Assembly: GCF_902150045.1 (NCBI RefSeq)
Contig: NZ_CABFVU010000001.1
Span: 124,001 to 188,000 of the forward strand
Direction of reading: 5' to 3'
Length of the DNA: 64,000 nt
Origin: Chitinophaga polysaccharea
GTDB taxonomy: Bacteria > Bacteroidota > Bacteroidia > Chitinophagales > Chitinophagaceae
How positions within the stretch are numbered: position 1 is the first letter of the stretch; each line of letters opens with the position of its first letter. Position numbers and translations under genes: made by a program. Under the pieces are notes generated by a model, which was not told the origin of the DNA, ran no database searches, and was given only the letters and a program-made list of their open reading frames with translations. Shown in pieces: positions 9,357 to 19,736 of the stretch.

Positions 9357-10588
9357 CATCTCCCTCCTTCCAGCGCCTGCTTCAGGTCTGCTACAATATC
9401 CACCACGCTCTCCAATCCCACGCTCATCCTGATCAATCCATCAGAGATCCCCGCTTTCTCCCGGTCTTCTTTTTTCATGCCGGAATGCGTCATGGAAGCA
9501 GGATGAGATACCAGCGTATCCAACGTACCAAGTGATACGGCACGCAGGCACATCTGCAACCGGTCAATGAAATGTACAGCCGCATCAAAGCCTTCTTTCA
9601 GTTCAAAACTCATTACCGCGCCGGGATAACGCATTTGATTGGCAGACAGGGTATAGTCGGGGTGAGAAGGCAGCCCGTTATAATTCACTTTTGCCACTGC
9701 GGGATGTGCATGCAGGAATTCAGCTACCGTTTGCGCGTTGCTGCAATGCTGCTTCATGCGCAGCTCCAGCGTTTTAACGCCCTGGATCAGCAGGAAAGTA
9801 TCAAATGGGTTGGCGCAACCACCCAGCAACTTCGCAGTCCTGTTCACCTTTGTTTGCATAAAGGCAATATCTTTTCCGATGAGCACACCGCCGATAGCGG
9901 TACCATGACCATTCAGGAACTTTGTAGTGGAATGAAAAACAAAATCAGCGCCGTACCGGAACGGTTGCTGCAGATAGGGTGTGGCAAAGGTATTGTCCAC
10001 ACTTACTTTCACGCCATGCCTTCCGGCTATTTCACAGATAGCAGCGATATCCACACAGCGCATGGATGGGTTGGCAGGCGATTCTATATGGATCATTTTT
10101 ATGGAAGGGTCCTGCTGAAGCAGGAATGCGACGGCAATTGTATCGTGAAGATCAGCTATCAACGCCTTTACACCGAATTGCGGCAGGAAGTCGAACAGAA
10201 ATTCGTGGGTACCGCCGTAAAGCGAATAATGCGTTACAATGGTATCCCCTGCTGCTACGTTGGAAAGGAACATGCTGGTCATAGCCGCCTGCCCGCTGGC
10301 ATGCAGTATTGCCTTCAGCTGTAAAGGCTGGCCGTTGGCAGCGGTGATGCCGAAGGCTTCGAGAGAAGCGATCAGCTCTTCAGCCACCGATACGGTTGGA
10401 TTACCAAAGCGGGAATAAATATAGCCGGAAGCCGTACCTTTAAAGCGGTCCATGCCCTGCTGCGCATTCTCGAATGTAAAGGTGGAGGTAGCGAAAACCG
10501 GCACCAGGTGGGCATTTTCGGCCATATTAGACTGGGCTGCATGTATAGCTGCCGAAGCCATTTCTGTAAAAACGGGGTGATTGCTCAT
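9356..10588 (-). CDS. Cys/Met metabolism PLP-dependent enzyme (methionine gamma-lyase / cystathionine gamma-synthase type)
   Basis: A 410 aa fold-type I PLP enzyme. Lys223 in HSTTKFLNGHG is the Schiff-base lysine; Asp198 in VSVDNTFATPYLQQPF contacts the pyridine nitrogen; YIYSRFGNPT supplies the neighbouring-subunit Tyr and Arg. The family makes or cleaves C-S bonds in cystathionine, homocysteine, methionine or O-acylhomoserine. Sequence inspection alone cannot choose between a gamma-lyase and a gamma-synthase. No methionine-pathway genes adjoin it. Confidence 0.88.
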   Translation of the reverse strand: MSNHPVFTEMASAAIHAAQSNMAENAHLVPVFATSTFTFENAQQGMDRFKGTASGYIYSRFGNPTVSVAEELIASLEAFGITAANGQPLQLKAILHASGQAAMTSMFLSNVAAGDTIVTHYSLYGGTHEFLFDFLPQFGVKALIADLHDTIAVAFLLQQDPSIKMIHIESPANPSMRCVDIAAICEIAGRHGVKVSVDNTFATPYLQQPFRYGADFVFHSTTKFLNGHGTAIGGVLIGKDIAFMQTKVNRTAKLLGGCANPFDTFLLIQGVKTLELRMKQHCSNAQTVAEFLHAHPAVAKVNYNGLPSHPDYTLSANQMRYPGAVMSFELKEGFDAAVHFIDRLQMCLRAVSLGTLDTLVSHPASMTHSGMKKEDREKAGISDGLIRMSVGLESVVDIVADLKQALEGGR

Positions 10589-10641
10589 GCTGTAAATTTA
10601 TAGTTTCCCCGGAACAAAAAACAGGCACAAACAAGAAAGCC

Positions 10642-10673
10642 CTTGCAGGAAATCCTTAAATAGTATAATATTG
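10642..10673 (+). promoter_or_regulatory. Candidate promoter of the ECF sigma / FecR genes
   Basis: CTTG at 10642-10645 and TAATATTG at 10666-10673 are separated by 20 bp. This resembles the Bacteroidota TTTG-N19-21-TAnnTTTG promoter with one mismatch in each box. The spacing is the best among the candidate promoters I examined here. Confidence 0.45.
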
Positions 10674-10714
10674 GCAATAGCTATCATTTTTTGCCACAAA
10701 ATCCGGATCACGCT

Positions 10715-11305
10715 GTGAATTTATCTGAGGACAGGATACTTTTTTCCAGAATTGCCAGTGGAGATGAAGCAGCTTTCCGTTTATTATACCACCGTTACAA
10801 TGCAGTACTGGCGGGATCTGTAAAGAAGCTGCTGAAATCAGGGACGGTTGCGGAAGAAGTATTACAGGAGGTATTCCTGAAAGTATGGATGATGCGTCAT
10901 ACCCTGGAAAGTATTGAAAATCCCGGGGGATGGATGTATACCCTGGCCGCCAACTACTCCTTGTCCGCACTCAGGAAACAAGCCAGGGAAAAACACCGGC
11001 AGGACAACATTGCCGACGATATGCCGGGTGATGCCGATGTGCCGGAAGGCATTTATGCAAAAGAATTGCAGGCGTTGATCAAACATGCCATCGAACAACT
11101 ACCTGCCTCCCGCAGGGAAGTGTTTATTTTGAATACCCAGGAAGGCAAATCACGCAAAGAAATAGCCGATGCACTGGATATCTCCGAAAATACGGTAAAG
11201 AACCAGCTGGTAACCGCCCGAAGATTTATCCGGGAGTACCTGGAAAAACGTACCGGTACACGACTTCCTATCCTCTTGATCATACTTCTGTCGAAGTTTT
11301 TTTAA
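10715..11305 (+). CDS. ECF RNA polymerase sigma-70 factor (Bacteroidota family)
   Basis: About 196 aa. Region 2 is recognisable in DEAAFRLLYHRYNAVLAGSV and EVFLKVW. Region 4 is in LPASRREVFILNTQEGKSRK followed by IADALDISENTVKNQL. No ATG fits: GTG at 10715 is chosen, and TTG at 10691 is an alternative. It probably directs transcription of the adjacent susC-susD-GH2-GH29 genes once released by the FecR anti-sigma factor 66 bp downstream, by analogy with trans-envelope SusC/FecR/ECF systems. Confidence 0.9.
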   Translation: MNLSEDRILFSRIASGDEAAFRLLYHRYNAVLAGSVKKLLKSGTVAEEVLQEVFLKVWMMRHTLESIENPGGWMYTLAANYSLSALRKQAREKHRQDNIADDMPGDADVPEGIYAKELQALIKHAIEQLPASRREVFILNTQEGKSRKEIADALDISENTVKNQLVTARRFIREYLEKRTGTRLPILLIILLSKFF

Positions 11306-11371
11306 TTTTTTTTTAAGAGACATAGTACGACAGATAAATTTCTGCGTCTATCAGCAAAAGAAGGGTGCACA

Positions 11372-12532
11372 GTGGAAGCAAAAGAATACTACAGGTTTTT
11401 ATTAGAGCGCTACTACAACGGGTCTGCCACCGCGGCGGAAGCCGAAGAGTTGTTTGCAGCCCTGCGTACCGGCACCGATGAGGCAGAGTGGACAGCCATG
11501 ATCAGCGAGCTGCATGCAGCCGCTACGGCCGACCCGGCCTATGATCCCACAGTATATGAAAAGCAGGTGAATAGTATCCTGCAACAGGAGCATATCCCGG
11601 TAAAAAGTATGCGCCGCATGGTAATCCGGTATGCTGCCGCAGCAGCCATCACGTTATTTATAGGCACCGCAGGGTATTTTGCGTGGAAGGGGCAATCCCG
11701 TAAAATGCCTGTTACCATCGTTTCTGCAAACGATGTGAAGCCAGGCAGGAACGGTGCGGTACTTACCCTGGCCGATGGCAGCCAAGTAGTGCTGGACAGC
11801 CTGGGCAATGGCATTGTAACCACCCAGCAGGGCACACGCGTAACGCTCAACAACGGCCAGCTTAGCTACGACGCAGCTAGCTCCGGTACAGTAAGCCAGA
11901 ATACCATGACCACACCACGCGGCCGGAAATTCAGGCTGCGCCTCCCCGACGGCACAGGCGTTTGGCTCAATGCAGCCAGTGCTATCAGCTACCCTACTGC
12001 CTTTACCGGTAACAACCGCACTGTAACTTTAACAGGTGAAGCCTACTTTGAAGTAGCTCCCAACAAGAACCAGCCATTCATCGTACAACTCAGTAAAGGA
12101 GCCAGCGTTCAGGTACTGGGCACTCAGTTCAATATCCATGCATACCCCGACGAAAACAATATCAGTACTACCCTGCTGGGTGGTGCAGTGAAAGTAAATA
12201 TAAACCGGCAAAGCAGTTTGCTGAAACCCGGGCAACAACTGGATATCAATAAAAAATCCGGCGTTATCACACTCAACAACCAGGTGGATACGCTGTCCAT
12301 CATTGCATGGAAAAATGATATCCTGAGTTTCCAGGATAAAAATCTGACCGCTGTTATCAACATGATTGCGCGCTGGTACGACATAGAAGTAGTATATGAA
12401 ACTACTCCGCCTGATATCACATTCGTAGGAGAAACAGGCAGCGATGTAAATCTTTCAAGCGTGCTGAACTTCCTCCGGGAATCCGGCATACACTTCCGCC
12501 TGGAAAACAAGACCTTAATTATAGAAAAATAA
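11372..12532 (+). CDS. FecR family anti-sigma factor
   Basis: A 386 aa inner-membrane protein with a GTG start preceded by an AGAAGGG ribosome site. The N-terminal cytosolic part is about 80 residues, then one transmembrane helix (YAAAAAITLFIGTAGYFAW). The periplasmic FecR domain contains VWLNAASAISYPTAF and TGEAYFEVAPNKNQPF. A C-terminal DUF4974 domain resembles the STN fold. It should hold the upstream sigma factor inactive and receive the signal from the N-terminal STN domain of the downstream SusC protein. Confidence 0.93.
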   Translation: MEAKEYYRFLLERYYNGSATAAEAEELFAALRTGTDEAEWTAMISELHAAATADPAYDPTVYEKQVNSILQQEHIPVKSMRRMVIRYAAAAAITLFIGTAGYFAWKGQSRKMPVTIVSANDVKPGRNGAVLTLADGSQVVLDSLGNGIVTTQQGTRVTLNNGQLSYDAASSGTVSQNTMTTPRGRKFRLRLPDGTGVWLNAASAISYPTAFTGNNRTVTLTGEAYFEVAPNKNQPFIVQLSKGASVQVLGTQFNIHAYPDENNISTTLLGGAVKVNINRQSSLLKPGQQLDINKKSGVITLNNQVDTLSIIAWKNDILSFQDKNLTAVINMIARWYDIEVVYETTPPDITFVGETGSDVNLSSVLNFLRESGIHFRLENKTLIIEK

Positions 12533-12730
12533 ACCGCTAATTAATTATCAATATAGAAAAAAGTTATAGAAAAACAGTGAACCAGAATACCAGCAATCAG
12601 CCAATGAAGTTAGCTGGCAATAAAAAACCGGAGGTGATTGGACCCGCCCCCGGTAAACGATTACAGCTATGCAAAACAGTTGAGTAATTCCGTACATCTA
12701 TCATTTTACAAGCCAAATCACTACAAAGCT

Positions 12731-15700
12731 ATGCAAAAAAATGCTCTTTGTAACTGGTTCCCCTATGCGCAGAAATCCGCGAAAGCGCATACCAGGAACT
12801 GGTTCCCAACCAAAATGCTGTTAGTTATGAAACTGACGTTTTTATTGCTTACCACCGCTTTTCTAAATGTGACTGCCACCGGGTATGCACAACTGATCAC
12901 CTGGTCGGGGAAAAATGTGCGCGTGGAAAAAATATTCTCCGTTATCCGTATACAATCCGGCTACAATGTAGTAGCCAGCAAAGATGTGCTGGAGAAAGCA
13001 AATCCGGTAACCATGAAAGTAGAAAACGTTTCTGTCCGGGAATTCCTGGACCTTATGCTGAAAGACCAGCCGCTGAAATATGTCATAGAAAATAAATCCA
13101 TCTTCATCTCACCAAAACCGGCAACCGTTAAGGAAAACAACAGCCTTTCCGCCCCGGATACCGATGTAAAGGGCAAAGTAACCGACGAAGCAGGCAATCC
13201 TTTACCCGGTGTTTCCGTAAGGGTAAAAGGAAGCGCCCAGGGTGTAAGCACCGCCTCCGATGGGAGCTACTCACTTCATATTACCAAAGAAGGCCCTGTA
13301 GTGTTGCAGTTCTCCTACCTGGGCATGACCCCGCAGGAAATCAGCATAACCGGCAGCGGCACCTTCAATATAATACTGAAAGCTTCCATAGAACAGCAAA
13401 CCGAAGTAGTGGTAGTAGGCTATGGCACCCAGAAGCGAAGCGACGTTACCGGCTCGGTTGCTTCCGTGCCCAAAGAACGGCTGAAAAATCTGCCCGTAAC
13501 CAATGTTTTGCAATCGATTCAGGGAACCACGGCCGGTGTTAATATTGTAAGCAACAGCAGCAAGCCGGGCAGCTCCCCGGCCTTCTATCTCCGCGGCCTG
13601 AAATCCATCAACGCCAGCAATGCCCCGCTCATTGTACTGGACGGAATCCCTTTCAGCGGCAGCTACAATGATATTAATCCAAACGACATCGAGTCTGTCG
13701 ATATCCTGAAAGACGTATCGGCATCAGCTATCTATGGCGCCAGGGGCGCTAATGGCGTGATCATGATCACTACCCGGAAAGGTAAAACAGGTAAACCCCT
13801 GATTTCCTACAACGGCTATGCCGGCCCGGAATACCAGAGCAATACCGTAAAACAAATGAACGGGGAACAATACCGTACAAAAAACCACTGGTATAATATA
13901 CAGGCAGGACGCCCCGATGCACCGGATCTTCCATACCTTACGGAACAAACGAACTTTGCCAACGGGATGCCGGAAACCGACTGGCTCAAAGAGATCGCCC
14001 AGCAGGGTTATATACATAGTCATGAACTGAGCATTTCCGGGGGAACGGATCATGTGAAATACTATATCTCCGGAACATACCTTAAAGAACAGGGAAACCT
14101 GAAAGGCTTCCAGTACAACCGTTCCAGCATCAGGGCCAACCTGGATGCAAACGTAACCTCCTGGCTGAAAACAGGCGTTAACCTGTTCCTCGTAAACAAC
14201 AACCAGGACGGCGGTAAAGTAACGCTGTTCGATGCCAATGCCCTCAGCCCTTATGGCTCTCTATACAATGCAGCCGGCGATTATGAAGTTTATCCCATCG
14301 CTCCCCAAACCTTGTACATGAGCCCGCTGATCAACCTGTACAACCCGGGACTCAACCGCAGCAAAAATATTACGGCCGCCGGCTATGCGGAAATAGCTCC
14401 CGGTTTCGTAAAAGGGCTTAAATACAGGATGAACGCTTCCTACGCATTCCGTCCATCCCGTACAGGCGACTACTCCGGCCGCAAAATGGGCGATCTTAAA
14501 GGAAGCGCCGACGTTACCAATTCGGAAAACAAACAGTGGATCGTGGAAAACCTGCTTACTTATTCCCTTACCCGGAACAAGCACTCGCTGGACTTTACCG
14601 GTCTTTACAGCGCGCAAAAGGAAGAACAATTCTTTTCCGAACTGGAAGCCAATACTTTTATCAACGACAACCTGGACTTCAATAACATGAAAGCCGCGCA
14701 GGTGCAGAAAACCACTACCAGCTACGGCGCCACCACATTGTTGTCGCAGATGTTCCGTATTAATTACAACTACGACAGCCGCTACCTGCTCACCGCCACC
14801 GTACGCCGCGACGGCTACTCAGGGTTTGGAGCAAATAATAAATACGCGGTATTCCCCTCTGTTGCCGCCGGATGGAATATCCACAATGAGAAGTTCATGT
14901 CGGGTATTCCTGTGATCAACCAGCTGAAGCTGCGCGCCTCCTATGGCAAATCGGGCAACCAGGCCGTGGGCGCTTACCGTACCCTCTCCAGGCTCAGCAC
15001 CGTTAACTATATTTACGACGGCGTTACCTCCATCGGTGTGATCCCCGACACACTTGGCAACAGCCGCCTGAAATGGGAAACCACCGCGGGCTTAAACATA
15101 GGCATCGACTTCGCCCTCTGGAACAGCCGCCTCAGTGGCAGCATAGAAGGATATACCACCCGCACATCAGACCTCCTGTTAAGCAGGAAAATCCCTTCCA
15201 TCAACGGGTATACCTCCGTTTACGACAACATCGGCGAAACCGCCAATAAAGGCCTGGAACTAATGTTGAACAGCCGCAATATCCAATCAGGTAACTTCGC
15301 ATGGAATACCGGTTTCAACATCTCCTTTAATAAAAATAAAGTAGTAGCGCTCTATGGCGACAACAAAGACGATATCGGGAACAACCTGTTCATAGGAAAA
15401 CCCATGCTGGGCATTTACGATTATACCATGACCGGCATCTGGCAGGAAGGTGAAGATGCCAAAATAGACCCAGGCGCCAAACCCGGGTATATTAAATTTG
15501 CGGACATCGATAACAGTGGTAAGATAGATGCAGCAGACCGCTCCTATCTCGGCACACAATTACCGAAATATATTGCAGGCCTGACCAACACTTTTACCTA
15601 TAAAAATTTTGTCCTGAATATTTTTATACAGGATGTTCACGGTTCGCTCCGTCCTAATAATATCCTGGATAACCGCGACCAGGCAGGCATCATCAACTTA

Positions 15701-16069
15701 CCCGCGGAAATCCCCTACTGGACCTCCGAAAATAAGATCAACACCAATCCGGCACTGTTCTATACAAATCCTAAAGGTTATAAATATGCGCAGGATGCTT
15801 CTTTTATCCGTATAAAAGATATAACGCTCAGCTATAACTTCGATAAAACTGCTTTACAACGGTACAAGATCTCCAATCTTACTGTATACCTGAGCGGAAG
15901 GAACCTGGCCACGTTTACCAAATGGCAGGGATATGACCCCGAAACATCCCCTTCGTCCATTACCTCCAGTACCACACGCCTGAACAACGGGCAGGGCGCA
16001 GGGCAACAGAGCTCCGACTTCTATCCGCTGAATACCACCGTGATCATGGGCGTAAATATCAGTTTATAA
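12731..16069 (+). CDS. SusC/RagA-family TonB-linked outer-membrane protein with STN signalling domain
   Basis: About 1112 aa from the ATG at 12731; the MQKNALCNWFPYAQK leader and later signal helix (LLVMKLTFLLLTTAFLNVTA) are typical of Chitinophaga-type SusC proteins. Domain order: STN domain (LITWSGKNVRVEKIFSVI to VIENKSIFISP), a carboxypeptidase-regulatory-like domain (GKVTDEAGNPLPGVSVRVKG), a TonB-box/plug start (TEVVVVGYGTQKRSDVTGSV), and a long beta-barrel ending in VIMGVNISL. It imports an oligosaccharide with SusD and signals through FecR. An in-frame TTG at 12638 sits immediately after a GGAGGTGA sequence, but that spacing is too short for initiation. Confidence 0.95.
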   Translation: MQKNALCNWFPYAQKSAKAHTRNWFPTKMLLVMKLTFLLLTTAFLNVTATGYAQLITWSGKNVRVEKIFSVIRIQSGYNVVASKDVLEKANPVTMKVENVSVREFLDLMLKDQPLKYVIENKSIFISPKPATVKENNSLSAPDTDVKGKVTDEAGNPLPGVSVRVKGSAQGVSTASDGSYSLHITKEGPVVLQFSYLGMTPQEISITGSGTFNIILKASIEQQTEVVVVGYGTQKRSDVTGSVASVPKERLKNLPVTNVLQSIQGTTAGVNIVSNSSKPGSSPAFYLRGLKSINASNAPLIVLDGIPFSGSYNDINPNDIESVDILKDVSASAIYGARGANGVIMITTRKGKTGKPLISYNGYAGPEYQSNTVKQMNGEQYRTKNHWYNIQAGRPDAPDLPYLTEQTNFANGMPETDWLKEIAQQGYIHSHELSISGGTDHVKYYISGTYLKEQGNLKGFQYNRSSIRANLDANVTSWLKTGVNLFLVNNNQDGGKVTLFDANALSPYGSLYNAAGDYEVYPIAPQTLYMSPLINLYNPGLNRSKNITAAGYAEIAPGFVKGLKYRMNASYAFRPSRTGDYSGRKMGDLKGSADVTNSENKQWIVENLLTYSLTRNKHSLDFTGLYSAQKEEQFFSELEANTFINDNLDFNNMKAAQVQKTTTSYGATTLLSQMFRINYNYDSRYLLTATVRRDGYSGFGANNKYAVFPSVAAGWNIHNEKFMSGIPVINQLKLRASYGKSGNQAVGAYRTLSRLSTVNYIYDGVTSIGVIPDTLGNSRLKWETTAGLNIGIDFALWNSRLSGSIEGYTTRTSDLLLSRKIPSINGYTSVYDNIGETANKGLELMLNSRNIQSGNFAWNTGFNISFNKNKVVALYGDNKDDIGNNLFIGKPMLGIYDYTMTGIWQEGEDAKIDPGAKPGYIKFADIDNSGKIDAADRSYLGTQLPKYIAGLTNTFTYKNFVLNIFIQDVHGSLRPNNILDNRDQAGIINLPAEIPYWTSENKINTNPALFYTNPKGYKYAQDASFIRIKDITLSYNFDKTALQRYKISNLTVYLSGRNLATFTKWQGYDPETSPSSITSSTTRLNNGQGAGQQSSDFYPLNTTVIMGVNISL

Positions 16070-16085
16070 TTTAAAAGAGATAACA

Positions 16086-17669
16086 ATGAAACACGCAAAA
16101 TATATATACAGATTTGTGCTGGCAGGTATGTCGCTCATGGCGGCATCATCCTGTAGTAAAAGCTTCCTGGATGAGGAACTGAAATCCAGCTATGCACCGG
16201 ATAACACACTGGTAGACCAGCTGGGCTTTGAAGCCGCCAGTACCGGTATGCTCAGCATCATGCGCAACGATTACGGCAACACGCAGGGACTGCTGGCCAC
16301 CTTTTACGTAGGCACCGACATGGCCATTACCGGTCAGCCCAACACTGTGCAGGCGCCCTATGAAAATTACCAGAACCTCAATTCCCAAACCGGTTCCTTA
16401 AGCACCATCTGGAACTGGGGGTATAAGCTGATCAACAGCGCCAATACGATCATCGCAGCAACAGATAATCCGAAGGTACAGCTCACTGATGAGCAAAGGA
16501 AGTTATACAAAGCAGAGGCCTGTTTTTTCCGCGCTTATGCTTACAATCATCTATCTATACTTTTTGGAGATGTACCACTGATCATTGCCCCGGTGAGCGT
16601 ACCACGCACCGATTACACACGTGCGAAAGAAGCCGATGTGGTGAGCCAGATAATCGCCGACCTTACCTTTGCAGAAGCGAACCTGCCCGATCCTTCCAAA
16701 GTGATCAAACAGGGAAGGATCAACAAATTTGCAGCATCGCAGCTGCTGGCAGAAGCATTACTGCGCGCCAACAGGCCTGCCGAAGCTGAAGCCGCAGCCA
16801 AAAGGATCATCGACAGTAAATTCTTTTCCCTGATCACCGCCCGCTATGGCGCAAAGGCCACCCAACCCGGCGATCCATTTGCAGATATGTTCACCTATGG
16901 CAACATGCGCCGCAGCCAGGGCAACACGGAAGCCATCTGGGTGATTGAACAGAACTATAATGTAACCGGCGGCGGATCGGATTTTGATCAGCGCAGGCGG
17001 GAATGGGGCCCTTTCTATGTAAATGTGGCCGGCATGAAAATATGCGATTCATTAGGCGGCCGCGGTATAGGCCGGATCAGGCCCACCAACTGGTGGACCT
17101 ATGAGCTGTACGACAAAGATGATATGCGCAATTCCCCGTACAATATCCGCCGCAACTACTACTACAACGATCCGGCTTCCCCTAAATACGGCCAGCCGGT
17201 AATTGTTACCGGGTTTGATACCATACAGAATATTTATGCACATACCACCAAATGGTATGAGTTCCAGCCGCAGGACCTGCAAGGTGCACAGTCGTACAAA
17301 GACCGTATCCAGATGCGCCTCGGTGAAACTTATCTCCTGCTTGCCGAAGCGCAGCTCCAACAGGGCCGCACCGGCGATGCCGCCGCCAGCATTAACGTGA
17401 TCCGCCGCCGCGCCCATGCCAAAGAAGTACTGGCAGGCGATGTAACCCTTGACTATCTTCTCGATGAAAGGGCCCGTGAGCTCACCGCGGAAGAACTTCG
17501 CAGGCTCACGCTGGTAAGAACCAAAACACTGGTGGCCCGCGTAAGGAAATATAATCCAAAAGTAGCGCCGACCATCAGCGATTTTAATATTCACCTGCCC
17601 ATCCCTCAATCTGAAATTGATGTGAATAAGGATGCAGTGCTGACACAGAATACAGGCTACACGAAATAA
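16086..17669 (+). CDS. SusD/RagB-family glycan-binding outer-membrane lipoprotein
   Basis: A 527 aa protein with a lipobox (MAASSC) after a short signal sequence. Landmarks of the SusD family are KAEACFFRAYAYNHLSILFG, the TPR-like segment RINKFAASQLLAEALLRANR, and the C-terminal LLDERARELTAEELRRLTLV. It forms the cell-surface lid of the SusC channel and captures the glycan. It begins 16 bp after susC and is clearly in the same operon. Confidence 0.95.
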   Translation: MKHAKYIYRFVLAGMSLMAASSCSKSFLDEELKSSYAPDNTLVDQLGFEAASTGMLSIMRNDYGNTQGLLATFYVGTDMAITGQPNTVQAPYENYQNLNSQTGSLSTIWNWGYKLINSANTIIAATDNPKVQLTDEQRKLYKAEACFFRAYAYNHLSILFGDVPLIIAPVSVPRTDYTRAKEADVVSQIIADLTFAEANLPDPSKVIKQGRINKFAASQLLAEALLRANRPAEAEAAAKRIIDSKFFSLITARYGAKATQPGDPFADMFTYGNMRRSQGNTEAIWVIEQNYNVTGGGSDFDQRRREWGPFYVNVAGMKICDSLGGRGIGRIRPTNWWTYELYDKDDMRNSPYNIRRNYYYNDPASPKYGQPVIVTGFDTIQNIYAHTTKWYEFQPQDLQGAQSYKDRIQMRLGETYLLLAEAQLQQGRTGDAAASINVIRRRAHAKEVLAGDVTLDYLLDERARELTAEELRRLTLVRTKTLVARVRKYNPKVAPTISDFNIHLPIPQSEIDVNKDAVLTQNTGYTK

Positions 17670-17677
17670 TCCGGCAG

Positions 17678-19726
17678 ATGAATAAATTTTATATCATAGC
17701 TTTCCTGAACGTACTCCTGTTTCTACAGGGGTACGCACAGGAAGGACGACAGATAATTCCATTCAATGATGGATGGATCTTCAGGAAAGGACCACTGGTA
17801 GCGGATGTCCACCAGGCAGACACTGCATGGACAAATGTTACTATTCCACATACCTGGAACAACAAAGACATGCAGGAAGGAAAAAACTTCTATGCAGGAG
17901 AAGCCTGCTATCAAAAAACCTTTCACATAACCGCTAACCTGAATGGAAAAAGACTGTTCCTCCGCTTCGATGGCGTAGGCTCCATAGCACAGCTATATGT
18001 GAACAACCGCTTCATTGGCGAGCACAAAGGCTCATATGCCGCCTTCTGTTTTGAAATAACACATTCCGTAAAGTACGGTGAAGAAAATACTATTGTGGTG
18101 AAAGCCAATAACAAGGCGCGGGAAGATGTATTACCCATCAACAATTTCCTGTTTGGTATTTTCGGGGGAATTTACCGGCCGGTAAATTTGCTGATCACCA
18201 ACGATATTAACATTACCACCACCGATTATGCCTCTCCCGGTATCTACATTACACAGGATCATGTGAGCAATGAGAAAGCAATGGTGGGCATTACTACAAA
18301 AATTGAAAATAAACAGGCACACCATACTAACGTACAGGTACAAACGGTGATCCGCAACAGGCAGGGAAAACGTGTATCCATTACCGTTAAAGAAGTGAAT
18401 CTGAGCCCACAGGGTATCAATATCATCCACCAGGAATTACCGGTAACCGGCCCGCACCTGTGGAACGGCTTGAAGGATCCGTATCTCTATTCCCTTACCA
18501 CTTCCCTGATCAGCAATGGGCGCATTATCGATGCGGTAACACAGCCGCTGGGATTACGGCGTTTTGAAATAGTGGCTGGTAAAGGCTTTTTCCTTAACGG
18601 GCAACCATATGCAATGCACGGCGTTACCCGTCACCAGGAATGGCAGGACTGCGGTAACGCGCTTACCAACGCGCAGCATAAGGCCGATCTGGACCTGATC
18701 CGCGAAATAGGCGCCACTACTATCAGGTTTGCGCACTACCAGCAATCCGGGTATCTGTATTCGCTGTGCGACAGTATCGGTTTCGTTGTCTGGGCGGAGA
18801 TTCCCTTTGTGAATAACTTCTCCGGTAAGGAAAGCGAAAATGCGCGGCAGCAACTCACTGAACTGATCCGTCAAAACTTCAACCACCCTTCCATTTATGT
18901 ATGGGGCATGCACAATGAAGTATATTCCCAAACACCGGACGAACATGTAGCAGTGCTCACGCGGCAGTTGAACGATCTGGCCAAAACTGAAGATCCCCGC
19001 AGGTATACGGTTGCTGTAAGTGGCTACGGCGAAATGAACCGCCCTGCCAACCTTGCCACCGATATACAAGGTATGAACCGATACTTTGGCTGGTATGAAG
19101 GCAGCATCGGCGATATTGAAAAGTGGGTATCCGGCCTGGAGAAAAACTACCCCGATTATAAACTGATGCTCACAGAATATGGCGCAGATGGCAACATCAA
19201 TCAGCATACCGATAGCATCAGTACCAGCTTTGACCCCGTGAACGGCCAGTTTTTCCCGGAAACCTATCAAACTGCCACACATGTACAACAATGGGCTGTG
19301 ATAGAAAAGCATCCATACATTGCAGCATCCTATCTCTGGAATATGTTTGAATTTGCAGTACCCATGTGGAACCGCGGCGGTGTGAATGCACGTAACCTGA
19401 AAGGGCTCATCACCTACGACCGTAAACAAAAAAAAGACGCCTTCTACTGGTACAAGGCTAACTGGAACCCCGAGCCCATGATCTATATTGCTGACCGGCG
19501 GAATAAAACACGCCAACCCCAACGGGTACACGCAGAAGTGTTCAGCAACCTGGAAAAAGTGACGCTTACATTGAACAACAGCGCTCCCATTTCCGGACAT
19601 AAAGGCGTCAATAACAAAGACTTTATTTTTGATGATCTTCAACTGAAGCCAGGCATAAATATCCTGACCGCTTCAGGTACATCTAACGGCAAAGTATATA
19701 CTGACACCATTACCTGGACCCATTAA
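17678..19726 (+). CDS. Glycoside hydrolase family 2 protein (beta-galactosidase-like)
   Basis: A 682 aa secreted GH2 enzyme; the first 20 residues (MNKFYIIAFLNVLLFLQGYA) are a signal peptide. The N-terminal sugar-binding domain (FNDGWIFRKG, TIPHTWNNKD) is followed by an immunoglobulin-like domain and the TIM barrel. The predicted acid/base Glu414 is in NHPSIYVWGMHNEV and the nucleophile Glu500 in LMLTEYGADG. Family members are beta-galactosidases, glucuronidases or mannosidases. Pairing with a fucosidase suggests a galactose- and fucose-containing glycan, which is an inference. It starts eight bases after the susD stop. Confidence 0.93.
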   Translation: MNKFYIIAFLNVLLFLQGYAQEGRQIIPFNDGWIFRKGPLVADVHQADTAWTNVTIPHTWNNKDMQEGKNFYAGEACYQKTFHITANLNGKRLFLRFDGVGSIAQLYVNNRFIGEHKGSYAAFCFEITHSVKYGEENTIVVKANNKAREDVLPINNFLFGIFGGIYRPVNLLITNDINITTTDYASPGIYITQDHVSNEKAMVGITTKIENKQAHHTNVQVQTVIRNRQGKRVSITVKEVNLSPQGINIIHQELPVTGPHLWNGLKDPYLYSLTTSLISNGRIIDAVTQPLGLRRFEIVAGKGFFLNGQPYAMHGVTRHQEWQDCGNALTNAQHKADLDLIREIGATTIRFAHYQQSGYLYSLCDSIGFVVWAEIPFVNNFSGKESENARQQLTELIRQNFNHPSIYVWGMHNEVYSQTPDEHVAVLTRQLNDLAKTEDPRRYTVAVSGYGEMNRPANLATDIQGMNRYFGWYEGSIGDIEKWVSGLEKNYPDYKLMLTEYGADGNINQHTDSISTSFDPVNGQFFPETYQTATHVQQWAVIEKHPYIAASYLWNMFEFAVPMWNRGGVNARNLKGLITYDRKQKKDAFYWYKANWNPEPMIYIADRRNKTRQPQRVHAEVFSNLEKVTLTLNNSAPISGHKGVNNKDFIFDDLQLKPGINILTASGTSNGKVYTDTITWTH

Positions 19727-19736
19727 AAACGAAACA

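Noticed and set aside
12584-12694. 36-codon GTG leader ORF before susC
   Set aside because: Short, no family, and it runs out of frame across the untranslated leader; too weak to call.
12638-12730. Longer SusC start at TTG 12638 preceded by GGAGGTGA
   Set aside because: The purine-rich motif abuts the TTG with no spacer, and SusC leaders of this type start with the MQKN segment at 12731.
18554-19642. 362-residue minus-strand ORF opposite the GH2 gene
   Set aside because: Antisense shadow of a gene with clear catalytic motifs; His/Val/Phe-rich composition typical of such shadows.
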